This document shows positions 46,443-54,214 of a DNA stretch of 64,000 nucleotides, piece after piece; positions within the stretch are counted from its first letter, which is position 1, and every line of letters begins with the position of its first letter. The DNA is from Draconibacterium aestuarii (GTDB taxonomy: Bacteria; Bacteroidota; Bacteroidia; Bacteroidales; Prolixibacteraceae). The DNA is taken from NCBI GenBank assembly GCA_026671195.1, contig JAPOHD010000013.1, positions 62,001-126,000 of the forward strand. The letters run 5' to 3'. Position numbers and translations under genes: made by a program. The notes under the pieces are model-generated. The model saw only the letters and a program-made list of their open reading frames with translations, had not been told where the DNA came from and made no database searches.

Positions 46443-46476
46443 AAAAAAGCCTGCAGTAAACAGCTGCAGGCTTTTA
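46443..46476 (-). terminator. Bidirectional terminator between connector genes and the moron
   Basis: AAAAGCCTGCAG...CTGCAGGCTTTT hairpin with A/T runs on both sides. Confidence 0.85.
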
Positions 46477-46553
46477 CATGGCGGTCTGTCGTTACCAGGC
46501 AGCGGTTTCGTTTTGCAGTAACACTACAAAGTTCCGGCACCAATATTTTTGTA

Positions 46554-47027
46554 TTAATTAATTTTCATGCGGGTGGCATTAACAGCGGCATTGGCATTGT
46601 GTTCGGCAATGCGGTTGGCCAGCTCGGGTATGTGTTTTTCCAATACCGGGTTAAACCATTCAAAGGCGGTGCGCTCGTTGCCAACACCGTGGCCGCGGCT
46701 TACTCCTTTATGTACAAATACACCGTGCCTTTCAAACTGAAAGGTTATGGAGTAAATTTCGCCAAACTCTTTTCGGGTGCGGCTGGTAATACTTTTGTGC
46801 AGTTTTTTTTCTGTTCGCCCGGGGCGCTGTACAAAACTCTTTTCTTTTCCATCGGGAAACTGCCTGGCATTGGCTTTTAACTGGGTGCGCACTTTGGGTA
46901 TCCATTGCTGTACTATTTCGTTTTGCTCTTCTACATTATAATACACCGTAGTTTGTAAGGGCACCGGTGCTCGGCCTACAAAACTGCCACCTCTAAAATA
47001 TTCCGGATTGTTGCTAAATATACCCAT
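46554..47027 (-). CDS. HK97 gp10-like head-tail/tail completion protein (tentative)
   Basis: 157 residues. The tail region ITSRTRKEFGEIYSITFQFE, then RHGVFVHKGVSRGHG, and an ending with many Asn/Ala fit gp10-like neck proteins, which carry this basic-aromatic pattern. Its position between the connector/portal genes and the tape measure agrees. The assignment is by general pattern, not a decisive motif. Confidence 0.55.
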   Translation of the reverse strand: MGIFSNNPEYFRGGSFVGRAPVPLQTTVYYNVEEQNEIVQQWIPKVRTQLKANARQFPDGKEKSFVQRPGRTEKKLHKSITSRTRKEFGEIYSITFQFERHGVFVHKGVSRGHGVGNERTAFEWFNPVLEKHIPELANRIAEHNANAAVNATRMKIN

Positions 47028-47058
47028 TGAAGAAAGTTATCAGTATTCAGTGTTCAGT

Positions 47059-47559
47059 TTATTCGTTCCATCGGCTTGGATCCACATCGTTGCTCATTGC
47101 GCTGTTAATGGTAAACAGGTAGCGTATGCCAACCGTTTTCGAAATTTCATTCAGTATTAAGGTGGCTTTTACACTGTTAAAGTCGAAATTGTTTACCACC
47201 GAAATTACAGGATCGCGTTTGTCGGCTTTTATTTTTAAAAGCAGATCGTCGCCAATTTCTTCCAGCTCGTCCCACTTTTGGTGTATGGCTGCAAAATCGC
47301 TCATATCGCTTATATGGTCGAGTAGTATAAAACCACCTTCGCGGTTTTTAACCAGGTTGTCGCTGCGGTTATCGGTAAAATCATAACTAAACCCTTCCAA
47401 TGCTAAAAAAGGGTAGGCCGTATCGCTGCGCATGGTTCCGGCCAGTACTTCGTCAATTTCCATACGGAAAAAATGTTTCTCGCTTTCGCTGTGCAATATG
47501 CTTTTGTGTTTGGTTGCCAGGTTGCTGAAGTAAGCAATAAGGTTACTGAATTTTGCCAT
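47059..47559 (-). CDS. Phage protein, probable tail-completion or connector
   Basis: 166 residues, soluble, starting MAKFSNLIAYFSNLATKHKS. It has acidic middle helices (QKWDELEEIGDDLLLKIKAD) and a C-terminal beta segment. No family was recognised. The stop/start with the upstream gene share one base. Position in the morphogenesis block supports a virion role. Confidence 0.55.
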   Translation of the reverse strand: MAKFSNLIAYFSNLATKHKSILHSESEKHFFRMEIDEVLAGTMRSDTAYPFLALEGFSYDFTDNRSDNLVKNREGGFILLDHISDMSDFAAIHQKWDELEEIGDDLLLKIKADKRDPVISVVNNFDFNSVKATLILNEISKTVGIRYLFTINSAMSNDVDPSRWNE

Positions 47560-48335
47560 TATTTTTTACGTTTAATGTTTTCTTTAATACGTTGTGTAAT
47601 GTAACGCAGGGCAGTGTGCACGGGTAAATTCGAGTATTTCTCTTCGTGTGCCAGATCGTCGCCACGCAGGTTCTCAAATATTTTAGCCCATGCCATTGGG
47701 TCGTAAGTTGGGGGTTCCTGTTTTTTCGATTCCGGCGTTTCTTCCGGTTCAGGAAAAACAAGCGGGTAACTTTTAACCAGCCATTTTTTTACCAGCAGGT
47801 AATTAATTACAAGAGCTTCTTTTACATCGGGTTTAAGTTTGGCCATTACCGGAGCATTCTGCTCAATACAATCTTCGGTAAACTGCTTGCGGTTGCGCAA
47901 TAATAGTGCTGCCAAAAAGCGGTGCAATTCATCTGCACTTTGCTCGTGCTGGTAGCTGCCAAACAAACTATCTACAAAAATAAACTGGCCAAAGCTCATT
48001 CCTTTTAGTTTGGGCTTGGGTGCATAGTATTTTACCAAACCCACTGTTACCTGCTTAATAACAAAAGTATTGTGCAAGGTACTGGTACTTAAAAAACCAA
48101 GTTGTTCGCTTAGTTGAAACCGCTGGTAATTATCGAGGCGTTTTATTACCCATTTCCGAATACCGGTAAGTGCAGCAATAAAGGCAACATCGCCTATGCT
48201 GTTGTTGGCAGCACAACCCAAAGCAACAATTTGTTTTGGTGTTGTTTCGTCCCAGCTTTCCGGAATAGCTCCTTTGGCCGAAAATGCCAGCTTTAACCAG
48301 CCAACAGGGTAATATTTTATTTTTATCTGTTTCAT
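47559..48335 (-). CDS. Phage morphogenesis protein of unknown family
   Basis: 258 residues. The N-terminal part (LGCAANNSIGDVAFIAALTG) and the C-terminal part (AWAKIFENLRGDDLAHEEKY, NLPVHTALRYITQRIKEN) look helical, with a final motif like the short docking helices of tail-assembly chaperones. It lies upstream of the tape measure, as chaperones do, but the link is weak. It overlaps the DUF6527 gene by 4 bp. Confidence 0.5.
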   Translation of the reverse strand: MKQIKIKYYPVGWLKLAFSAKGAIPESWDETTPKQIVALGCAANNSIGDVAFIAALTGIRKWVIKRLDNYQRFQLSEQLGFLSTSTLHNTFVIKQVTVGLVKYYAPKPKLKGMSFGQFIFVDSLFGSYQHEQSADELHRFLAALLLRNRKQFTEDCIEQNAPVMAKLKPDVKEALVINYLLVKKWLVKSYPLVFPEPEETPESKKQEPPTYDPMAWAKIFENLRGDDLAHEEKYSNLPVHTALRYITQRIKENIKRKK

Positions 48336-48640
48336 AAATTGTCAATATCAGGTAAGTCTATTGTTTGGCCCTTCAGGCTGTGCCAACAGTCGTTCAGGTA
48401 TTGAATTCTTCCGTTTTTAATAAATGAATGACACCTTCTTCCGGGAGTAAAATTCTGAAGCAACGAAGGAGTAACAGTAGGATTGTTCAAATCCATATTA
48501 AAACCGTGGTTGCCACCATCGGATCTTAATGCAAAAGCATGTTCGTAGCCACACCCTTTGCAAAAATATAGGTATTGATCGTGGTGGTATTGCTTACCTG
48601 TTGAAGGATCAATGTTTTCAACCTTTTTTATTTTGGCCAT
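48332..48640 (-). CDS. DUF6527 family small metal-binding protein
   Basis: 102 residues. FCKGCGYEHAFALRSDGG has a CxxC-type site and NNPTVTPSLLQNF is the conserved Pro/Ser block. CHSFIKNGRIQYLNDCWHSL supplies further Cys/His. These are the hallmarks of DUF6527, common in phages and presumably zinc-binding. Its function is unknown. It sits between connector-type genes. Confidence 0.75.
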   Translation of the reverse strand: MAKIKKVENIDPSTGKQYHHDQYLYFCKGCGYEHAFALRSDGGNHGFNMDLNNPTVTPSLLQNFTPGRRCHSFIKNGRIQYLNDCWHSLKGQTIDLPDIDNL

Positions 48641-48650
48641 ACTTTTTGTT

Positions 48651-48839
48651 TTATTTCATTGACAACTGTTCATCAACGTAATCGGCTACTTTGTTCTGTG
48701 CTTGCTCGAGCAAACAAACGGCTTCGGTTAATCGTTCGTCGGCGGCCATCTTTTCAACTACCTGCATGGCATCGTAAATTGATTTTTCTGCAGGAGTAAG
48801 TAAATCGAGCCGTATGCGGCGTGTAGATGTTTTTCCCAT
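48651..48839 (-). CDS. Small helical phage protein
   Basis: 62 residues from the ATG 48839 (MGKTSTRRIRLDLLTPAEKS); an upstream ATG at 48866 would add nine residues. Two amphipathic helices are predicted by eye (IYDAMQVVEKMAADERLTEA, then VCLLEQAQNKVADYVDEQLS). No family was recognised; it could be a scaffolding-like or accessory head protein. Confidence 0.5.
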   Translation of the reverse strand: MGKTSTRRIRLDLLTPAEKSIYDAMQVVEKMAADERLTEAVCLLEQAQNKVADYVDEQLSMK

Positions 48840-48917
48840 TTTATTTTTGTTACAAATTTGATTCATCGTTTATTAAAACCAGTTAGATGCTCAATGGGTG
48901 TCGGTGGCGACGCGCCA

Positions 48918-49895
48918 CTATGCCCAAAACGTTTTTTTATCGGTATTGTCACGGTTCGGGATACGGCCAATTTGCCCGTTGTACTCTTCCCATTTTTCAA
49001 TTAGTTCGGCTTTTAGTGCTTCCAGGTAACCGGCCGCTTTCATACGTTCGTTACCCACACGGCGGGCAACCACCTCTTCGGTGCTGGGGCCTTTAATTTT
49101 ATTGCCCGGGTAGGTGGCGTTGGTTTTCCTGAAATACAAACCTTTGTCGCCCAGTATGCCACCCGTTTCTTCCATAAGCAAAGCAGCTGCCAGGTAAATA
49201 AGCGGTTTGCGTATGTAAGGCAGCAATGCCAGTACTGCAGCCGATGGGGCATCCTTTACCATTTCGGTTTTAACCGTATTGTAAATGGTTTCGCCCAGTA
49301 TGGGTTTTATGTCGGTATCTTCGGCATAGGCAAAATGTGGTTTAAGTGCCAGAAAAATTAAGCGGCTGCCAAACAGGTTGTAAGGTATTTTTTCAACTTC
49401 GGCCAGTGTAGGCAGAAAACTTTGTTTAAGTACAGTGTAGTTTTCGTGCAGCTTAAATTCGTTAAAGTAGGCAATGTTGCTTTCCATAAATACCAGCACA
49501 TCGTCGAGGGTATTAAAACCACTGTCGGAGAAATACTCGCGCAGGTTATCTTCCTGGTACTTGTACAAACCTTTGGAGCGTTCGCTCTCTACACGCTGAA
49601 AACCTGCGTCGGAAATACTGGCGTTTAAAAAATCGAAGCCGATAAAATAAGCCAGGTGTATGGTGGCATGCTGCACTTTTCCCAACAGTTCTTTGGTGGC
49701 AATTTGTGCATCGTTAGGTTCGACCGGGTATTCGGCCTCATAAAACTCCTGCAGCTCGTCGTACATGGGTGTACCCAACAAAGGTTTTATGTACTTGTTT
49801 TCGGCGTTGGCAATGTGTGGCTTTAGCCGGTCAAAATCGTTACCCACACCTATGGGTAAAAACTCTTTTATTTCGGTAATGGTTTTAAATAGCAT
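48918..49895 (-). CDS. DUF6712-type head-tail connector protein with duplicated domain
   Basis: 325 residues. The first half (KPHIANAENKYIKPLLGTPM, then GKVQHATIHLAYFIGFDFLN) and second half (KPHFAYAEDTDIKPILGETI, then PYIRKPLIYLAAALLMEETG) are recognisable copies of one helical unit. It resembles the DUF6712 family of Bacteroidota phages and the gp6-like adaptors that sit under the portal. It overlaps the portal gene by one base. The duplicated layout may replace two connector genes. Confidence 0.65.
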   Translation of the reverse strand: MLFKTITEIKEFLPIGVGNDFDRLKPHIANAENKYIKPLLGTPMYDELQEFYEAEYPVEPNDAQIATKELLGKVQHATIHLAYFIGFDFLNASISDAGFQRVESERSKGLYKYQEDNLREYFSDSGFNTLDDVLVFMESNIAYFNEFKLHENYTVLKQSFLPTLAEVEKIPYNLFGSRLIFLALKPHFAYAEDTDIKPILGETIYNTVKTEMVKDAPSAAVLALLPYIRKPLIYLAAALLMEETGGILGDKGLYFRKTNATYPGNKIKGPSTEEVVARRVGNERMKAAGYLEALKAELIEKWEEYNGQIGRIPNRDNTDKKTFWA

Positions 49896-51256
49896 TAGCT
49901 TAAAGTTTTAGTGGTTCCACTTCCGGTATCGAGCGTAGTAAGTATGGTATTGCGAAATCGCCATTCCACATCTTCGGGTGCGCCGTTAAAGCGTACAAAG
50001 GTTTCAAGCGGGTCGAGCAGGTTTTGGCGGTCGAGCCATGCATTGGCAATGTTTACCAAAAAGGCTTCGCGTATGTTGCTGCCGCCCTGGTTGCCTGCGT
50101 AAGTTCCACCGGGCATTCCGGCACCCAATACATTGGGGTTTATCATCAGGCTAAACAGTATTTCGCTGTTGGCTGCTGCCGAACTAATCAGATCCTGCTC
50201 GCTGCTGAGTTTATTTTCGAGCGGTTTAATAATCCACTGCTCTTCTACTTTGCCCTGCTGGTTAAGTTCGAACATGGTAAAAATAGGTTTGTTGGCATTG
50301 GCAGTACCACACAGGTTTTCTTCTATTTCGTCCATGTAGGCGTTAATGGCATCTTCGCGGTCTTTAACCGAAGCAAACGATTTTTCGGGAAATTTTTTAT
50401 CCCAAAAAGCATAGGGTATTTGTATGTGCCATTTCCAGGTAATTTGGTTTTCGTAAGCCTTTTGCAAAAACGCAGGAATTTTTTGGGCAATATCAACCCA
50501 TCCTGCGGTATAGGCACTGTACCAAACCGGACTGCTGTAGTATTCGTTATTGCTCCAGCTGTCGCGTATTACCTGTATAAAACTGCGGCCTGCTGTTTGG
50601 CGTCCCCATCGGCGGCGTTGCAAATCGGCTGCGGGGTCGTATTCGTCTAACACATCGTACACCGAGTATTCGTTTTTTGCTGCAGGGGTATCGGGCCATT
50701 TCCCCGACACAACACATTTTTCGATGGTGCCCATACTGTTGGCCACACTAAGGCGGCTGTATTTGGCATTAACGGTATTTATACCTACCAGCTTGCTGCC
50801 ATCGGCATTGGGTAACAACTGGGCAAAGGCAGGACCAAATTTTAAATAATCGCGGGTAGCTTTTTCGAGGTAACGGCGTACCATGCGGCTTTTACCAAAG
50901 TTGCGCAGCTTAACATCGTCAACCACTTTTAATTGCTCGTTGCCATCGTTGTCGTAGCCCGTTATCTGCACCGGAAAAATACCCTGACCAATGGTAAAGT
51001 TGCGGGTAAATTTTAAACCGCTGTTTAGTACTCCCACCGAGTTAATGGTGGTATCGGCATCGGTCGGAAAACGGTTGCCGGTACCCCAGTCCGATATTTC
51101 AATACCTTCTAAAAGTGTTTTATCGGGGTCGTCGTTTTTGGGCTCGGCTGTTTTTTTAGGCTTAGGCGCCGGAGCTCCTGTTGTGCTAAGGTAAACTCCG
51201 CGGTTGCCAAAGGCTACCAGTGGTACTCCTTTGTTGTTAAATTCTGCTTGTGCCAT
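49895..51256 (-). CDS. Phage portal protein
   Basis: 453 residues. DYLKFGPAFAQLLPNADGSK is a portal-like wing segment and QDLISSAAANSEILFSLMIN a stem/crown segment. The end (GGTYAGNQGGSNIREAFLVN, then LLDPLETFVRFNG) is typical of portals in Bacteroidota siphophages. It forms the ring through which DNA is packaged. Usually an MCP and protease follow; here the connector follows directly. It overlaps its upstream 92-residue neighbour by one base. Confidence 0.8.
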   Translation of the reverse strand: MAQAEFNNKGVPLVAFGNRGVYLSTTGAPAPKPKKTAEPKNDDPDKTLLEGIEISDWGTGNRFPTDADTTINSVGVLNSGLKFTRNFTIGQGIFPVQITGYDNDGNEQLKVVDDVKLRNFGKSRMVRRYLEKATRDYLKFGPAFAQLLPNADGSKLVGINTVNAKYSRLSVANSMGTIEKCVVSGKWPDTPAAKNEYSVYDVLDEYDPAADLQRRRWGRQTAGRSFIQVIRDSWSNNEYYSSPVWYSAYTAGWVDIAQKIPAFLQKAYENQITWKWHIQIPYAFWDKKFPEKSFASVKDREDAINAYMDEIEENLCGTANANKPIFTMFELNQQGKVEEQWIIKPLENKLSSEQDLISSAAANSEILFSLMINPNVLGAGMPGGTYAGNQGGSNIREAFLVNIANAWLDRQNLLDPLETFVRFNGAPEDVEWRFRNTILTTLDTGSGTTKTLS

Positions 51257-51534
51257 TATAGTGTTACTTTCATGTTATTCCACTCAACAATTGCATCAAT
51301 ATTCACCGGGGTAGGGTGCCCAATGCTGTCGCCGTTGCGGTCGATGGGCAATACACCACGCAGGCGGTTTTCGCTCATGTTCTGGCGCAAACCACAGGCA
51401 ACGGCAAAGGGCATAAATACCAGCTCGCCATTGGCTTTAATAAATTTTATACTGAAAACCGTTTGTTTGCCTGCAGGAGTTTCTTTAATGTCGAACTCGC
51501 GAAGCATCAGGTTTCGGCGTATGGTTTGTGCCAT
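51256..51534 (-). CDS. Small phage protein upstream of portal
   Basis: 92 residues, soluble and mixed alpha/beta (DIKETPAGKQTVFSIKFIKA, then GELVFMPFAVACGLRQNM). No family was recognised. It is the first gene of the portal operon, 51 nt after late promoter 1, and the stop/start overlap with the portal gene suggests coupling. Confidence 0.6.
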   Translation of the reverse strand: MAQTIRRNLMLREFDIKETPAGKQTVFSIKFIKANGELVFMPFAVACGLRQNMSENRLRGVLPIDRNGDSIGHPTPVNIDAIVEWNNMKVTL

Positions 51535-51584
51535 AATTTTAAATTAGCCGGAAGTCGGAATACCGAAGTCCGAAGATTATACTG

Positions 51585-51621
51585 CTAAAGTAAATGGCGG
51601 GGGAGTGGATTTAAAGGACAG
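51585..51621 (-). promoter_or_regulatory. Prophage late promoter-like site 1 (portal operon)
   Basis: Minus strand: CTGTCCTTT, exactly 20 nt, then TACTTTAG. It reads into the portal/connector/tail-assembly genes. Confidence 0.6.
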
Positions 51622-51665
51622 AAAGAAAGTGGTCAGTGGTTCGGTTGCAGTAACCAGAGAAAGCA

Positions 51666-51710
51666 AAGGATGGCATCTTTATATACAGCGTGTATAAAAA
51701 TGCCATCCTT
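51666..51710 (-). terminator. Terminator after the serine protease gene
   Basis: An 11-bp stem, AAGGATGGCAT with ATGCCATCCTT, around a loop with a secondary palindrome (TTATATAC/GTGTATAA). Confidence 0.75.
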
Positions 51711-51721
51711 AAATAAATCGC

Positions 51722-51754
51722 TTGCATTTTTCGGATGAGCGATTAATAACTTTG
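51722..51754 (+). promoter_or_regulatory. Plus-strand promoter-like element at the protease 3' end (copy X3)
   Basis: TTGC, 21 nt, then TAACTTTG (51747-51754), inside the repeated element AGCGATTAATAACTTTGCC (51738-51771). It points into the 3' end of the minus-strand protease gene and would make an antisense RNA. Confidence 0.5.
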
Positions 51755-51774
51755 CCGCCGAATTTTGGAGTGTG

Positions 51775-52500
51775 TTATTCTATTGCATCTATAATTTCAA
51801 TAAAATAGGAGGTTGGTTGAATAATTGTAAATCCTTGTTCGAGAAAATCAATTTGTTCAGGGTTCGGATTTTTCATTTTGCCACTAACCAATCCAATAAC
51901 TTTCCATTCTTTATCCTTGTAATCAAACATTAATGCAGGTCCTCCGGAAAAACCTTTATTATTTACAATGTCAGTCAAAATAACATCTGAAAATTTTTCA
52001 TCCGATATGATTGCAGATAAAACACCTTGTTTTACAACTGGAAATGGTTTTTTTGAAAGTTTTGGGGCATTGATTCTAAGATTATTAGGAAACCCAAGTA
52101 TAAAAAGCTTTTGTGATAATATCACACCTTGAGAAACAATTATACCTGTTTGCATATAATGATTGATTTTTATTACTGCTACATCGACATATTTATTTGG
52201 ATGGAAGTACACTTTTAGCTGGTCGGAATGCCAGGAATCATTATAAAAAAAATCAAATAATTGAGTTTCACCATTTGGAATATTGGAATCAAATAAATGC
52301 TTTGCAGTTACAATGTAGCTTTCATTGTTATGATTGAAAAAAAATCCGGTACAAACATTATACCTGTTGGTTCCAGACTTTACCCGAAGCATAATCGTAG
52401 AATTCAGGGCTTTCGATGAAATTGCAATATCAGAAGATTGTGCTGATAAAGATAAAGATGAAATGTAGAGGCTAAAAACAAGTAGAAATAATTTTTTCAT
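51775..52500 (-). CDS. Secreted trypsin-like serine protease
   Basis: 241 residues with a signal peptide (LFLLVFSLYISSLSLSAQ). The chymotrypsin-type triad is visible: His in YIVTAKHLFDSN, Asp in KYVDVAVIKINH, Ser in NKGFSGGPALMF. It is cargo in the prophage accessory block, not a capsid maturation protease, because it is exported. It has its own promoter (TATCTTTG, 52524-52531) and a terminator on each side. Its substrate is unknown; protection from a competitor or modification of the host surface are possible roles. Confidence 0.8.
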   Translation of the reverse strand: MKKLFLLVFSLYISSLSLSAQSSDIAISSKALNSTIMLRVKSGTNRYNVCTGFFFNHNNESYIVTAKHLFDSNIPNGETQLFDFFYNDSWHSDQLKVYFHPNKYVDVAVIKINHYMQTGIIVSQGVILSQKLFILGFPNNLRINAPKLSKKPFPVVKQGVLSAIISDEKFSDVILTDIVNNKGFSGGPALMFDYKDKEWKVIGLVSGKMKNPNPEQIDFLEQGFTIIQPTSYFIEIIDAIE

Positions 52501-52523
52501 TGTATTTATTTTTAATTTTCACT

Positions 52524-52531
52524 CAAAGATA
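52524..52531 (-). promoter_or_regulatory. -7 box of the protease gene
   Basis: TATCTTTG on the minus strand, 23 nt ahead of the ATG; the -33 region shows only TTAA. Confidence 0.4.
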
Positions 52532-52591
52532 CAACCAGAAATGGTGCACATTTAAGCATGTTGATATAAAGTGGATATAAAGTTAACGACC

Positions 52592-52618
52592 AAAAAAAGT
52601 CCGTCAACTGACGGACCT
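52592..52618 (-). terminator. Terminator after the methylase-like gene
   Basis: GTCCGTCA/TGACGGAC stem followed by seven T on the minus strand. Confidence 0.85.
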
Positions 52619-52621
52619 ATT

Positions 52622-53350
52622 TTAAAACTCAAACAACAATCCTTGTTTTGGAGTTGCGCTTACCTGTGCAGGTATTTCAATAACCGGGAGAGGTGTTTGG
52701 GGTTTCTGTGTTTCTTCCGGCAGCTTTAGGTGGATGTAACTTTCGCGCTCGGTAATCTGCCGAATGCGGTGGATCCCTTTAACAGTAGGTTCTATTACCC
52801 ATCCACCGTAATACTGGTTACTTAGCGAATTCATCCATGCCACTTCGCCATACATGCAGTTTAGGTACATGTTTATGCAGGTCATTCGGGCACAATTAAT
52901 ATCGGTGTCGGCGCCGTAAAACTTTGCAAAGCGGCTAATTTTAGCCATTCCCATCAGCATTCGTCCACTTCCGCAGGCAGGATCGAGCACCCGCTGCAAA
53001 GGCCGTACAGGTTGGTTCATACAAGCCATCATATCGCAAATGGGTTGCGGGGTAAAAAACTGGCCGTTGTAGCCGTGGCTTATGTTCTCTTCAAAAAACT
53101 TACCCAACACATCAACCATTCCGGTTCCGTCGCCGGTCATTTCAATTACCAGCGCTCCCAAAGCCTCGCTTAGTTTGTAGGCTTCGGGTTTTTCGTATTT
53201 GTTAATAATATCGAGGTATTCGGCCTCTTTGGCTCCCATCGAAAAAGCACAAATAACCAGTGCCATAAAATCGGAGAATACATGTTGTATGCCGTGGCGT
53301 CGTGCCAGTTGTTCCATCAGTTGCGAAAAAGTTTGTTTTGCAGTTTTCAT
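52622..53350 (-). CDS. N6-DNA-methylase-like protein lacking the NPPY motif
   Basis: 242 residues with the HsdM-like core: GQFFTPQPICDMMACMNQPV, the SAM-binding motif LDPACGSGRMLMGMA, and YGADTDINCARMTCINMYLN. Where the catalytic NPP(Y/F) is expected, the sequence reads GEVAWMNSLSNQYYGGW, with no NPPY/F. Related proteins in Bacteroidota mobile elements seem to share this, from memory. So it may bind SAM or DNA without methylating, or use a different residue. Phage cargo, downstream of the GP88-like gene. Confidence 0.75.
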   Translation of the reverse strand: MKTAKQTFSQLMEQLARRHGIQHVFSDFMALVICAFSMGAKEAEYLDIINKYEKPEAYKLSEALGALVIEMTGDGTGMVDVLGKFFEENISHGYNGQFFTPQPICDMMACMNQPVRPLQRVLDPACGSGRMLMGMAKISRFAKFYGADTDINCARMTCINMYLNCMYGEVAWMNSLSNQYYGGWVIEPTVKGIHRIRQITERESYIHLKLPEETQKPQTPLPVIEIPAQVSATPKQGLLFEF

Positions 53351-53356
53351 AACAGG

Positions 53357-53914
53357 TTAGTGTTTGATTATTTCTATTGTTTTATCGGAAGCAGTAGCGC
53401 AAGCATCACAAATGCGGCAATTGTTTTTACATTGAATTTCTCCACTATTAGAAAATTGAGTTACAACTCTAATTTCGTTAGTGACTTTAAAGTGATTGCC
53501 GTTAACTGTTGCAACCTTGGACAGCGAATGAAAATCGAGGTCTGGTCGGGCAGTATATCCATACACTACGAGCGAGTTATTTTTAAGTATCTCAGAGACA
53601 ATGGTCAATTTATCCACGTCAGACTGAGTTCTGAAATCGCCTGATTCAGAAAATCTAAATTTTGAAATATGATGCTTTTTAGTACATATTTCCAGCAAGA
53701 ACAATTTTGCAAGTTGTTCGCCATTTAGCAAGTCGAAAAGCTCAGTTTGTTTTCTCCGATATGGAAGAACACCCGGGTAGCGTTTCTCTGTTTTCCGGGC
53801 ATAACAATGAGCGACATGATTACAGAATTTTTTTGCGGGGCAATCATTAGCTGACGTAATGTTGAAGATTGCAGTAGTTGAAGGAAGTTTTAAATTTCCG
53901 AACGATAAGAACAT
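53357..53914 (-). CDS. GP88-like phage protein
   Basis: 185 residues. The opening LSFGNLKLPSTTAIFNITSA, then DCPAKKFCNHVAHCYARKTE with its Cys cluster, and YPGVLPYRRKQTELFDLL match the phage gp88-type family. Further Cys lie near the C-terminus (CKNNCRICDAC). The Cys sets suggest metal binding; the function is unknown. It lies 6 bp ahead of the methylase-like gene, so the two are co-transcribed. Confidence 0.7.
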   Translation of the reverse strand: MFLSFGNLKLPSTTAIFNITSANDCPAKKFCNHVAHCYARKTEKRYPGVLPYRRKQTELFDLLNGEQLAKLFLLEICTKKHHISKFRFSESGDFRTQSDVDKLTIVSEILKNNSLVVYGYTARPDLDFHSLSKVATVNGNHFKVTNEIRVVTQFSNSGEIQCKNNCRICDACATASDKTIEIIKH

Positions 53915-53925
53915 AATTTATTATT

Positions 53926-53980
53926 GCCCCTGCCCTGGGGACTTATTTTGGCTGGTCTGGCGCGCCAATTAAATTTTGGC
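53926..53980. repeat. 55-bp repeat, copy 1 (GP88 side)
   Basis: It begins GCCCCTGCCCTGGGGACTTA and contains GGCGCGCC. It is identical to 54672-54726 except for one base and lies immediately upstream of the GP88 start. The rest of the ~300-bp gap to RadC holds copy X1 of the plus-strand promoter and the RadC terminator, and no gene. Confidence 0.9.
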
Positions 53981-54115
53981 TACCAGGTATTGAGATGCAG
54001 CGGATTAGGTCAATGGGGTGCATGTCTGGTTTTGGCAGAACTGTTTTGGACAAAATGTGTCGGGACAAAAGCTGACCAAACACGAAGTGCGGCCACCACG
54101 AAAAGTGGGCGCCCC

Positions 54116-54164
54116 TTTACCGTTCCGCTGAGCGATTAATAACTTTGCCCGAATTTAATGGAGT
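54116..54164 (+). promoter_or_regulatory. Plus-strand promoter-like element at the radC 3' end (copy X1)
   Basis: TTTA, 20 nt, then TAACTTTG (54140-54147) inside AGCGATTAATAACTTTGCCC (34-bp element 54131-54164). It points antisense into radC. Confidence 0.5.
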
Positions 54165-54185
54165 AGTAGTAGCTATTATTACGAC

Positions 54186-54209
54186 AAAAAAAAAGGAGCC
54201 GAAGCTCCC
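54186..54209 (-). terminator. Terminator after radC
   Basis: GGGAGC-TTCG-GCTCC hairpin followed by nine T on the minus strand. Confidence 0.9.
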
Positions 54210-54214
54210 GGGTA

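Noticed and set aside
51775-52500. The serine protease as the capsid maturation protease
   Set aside because: It has a signal peptide, its own promoter and terminator, and lies outside the portal operon.
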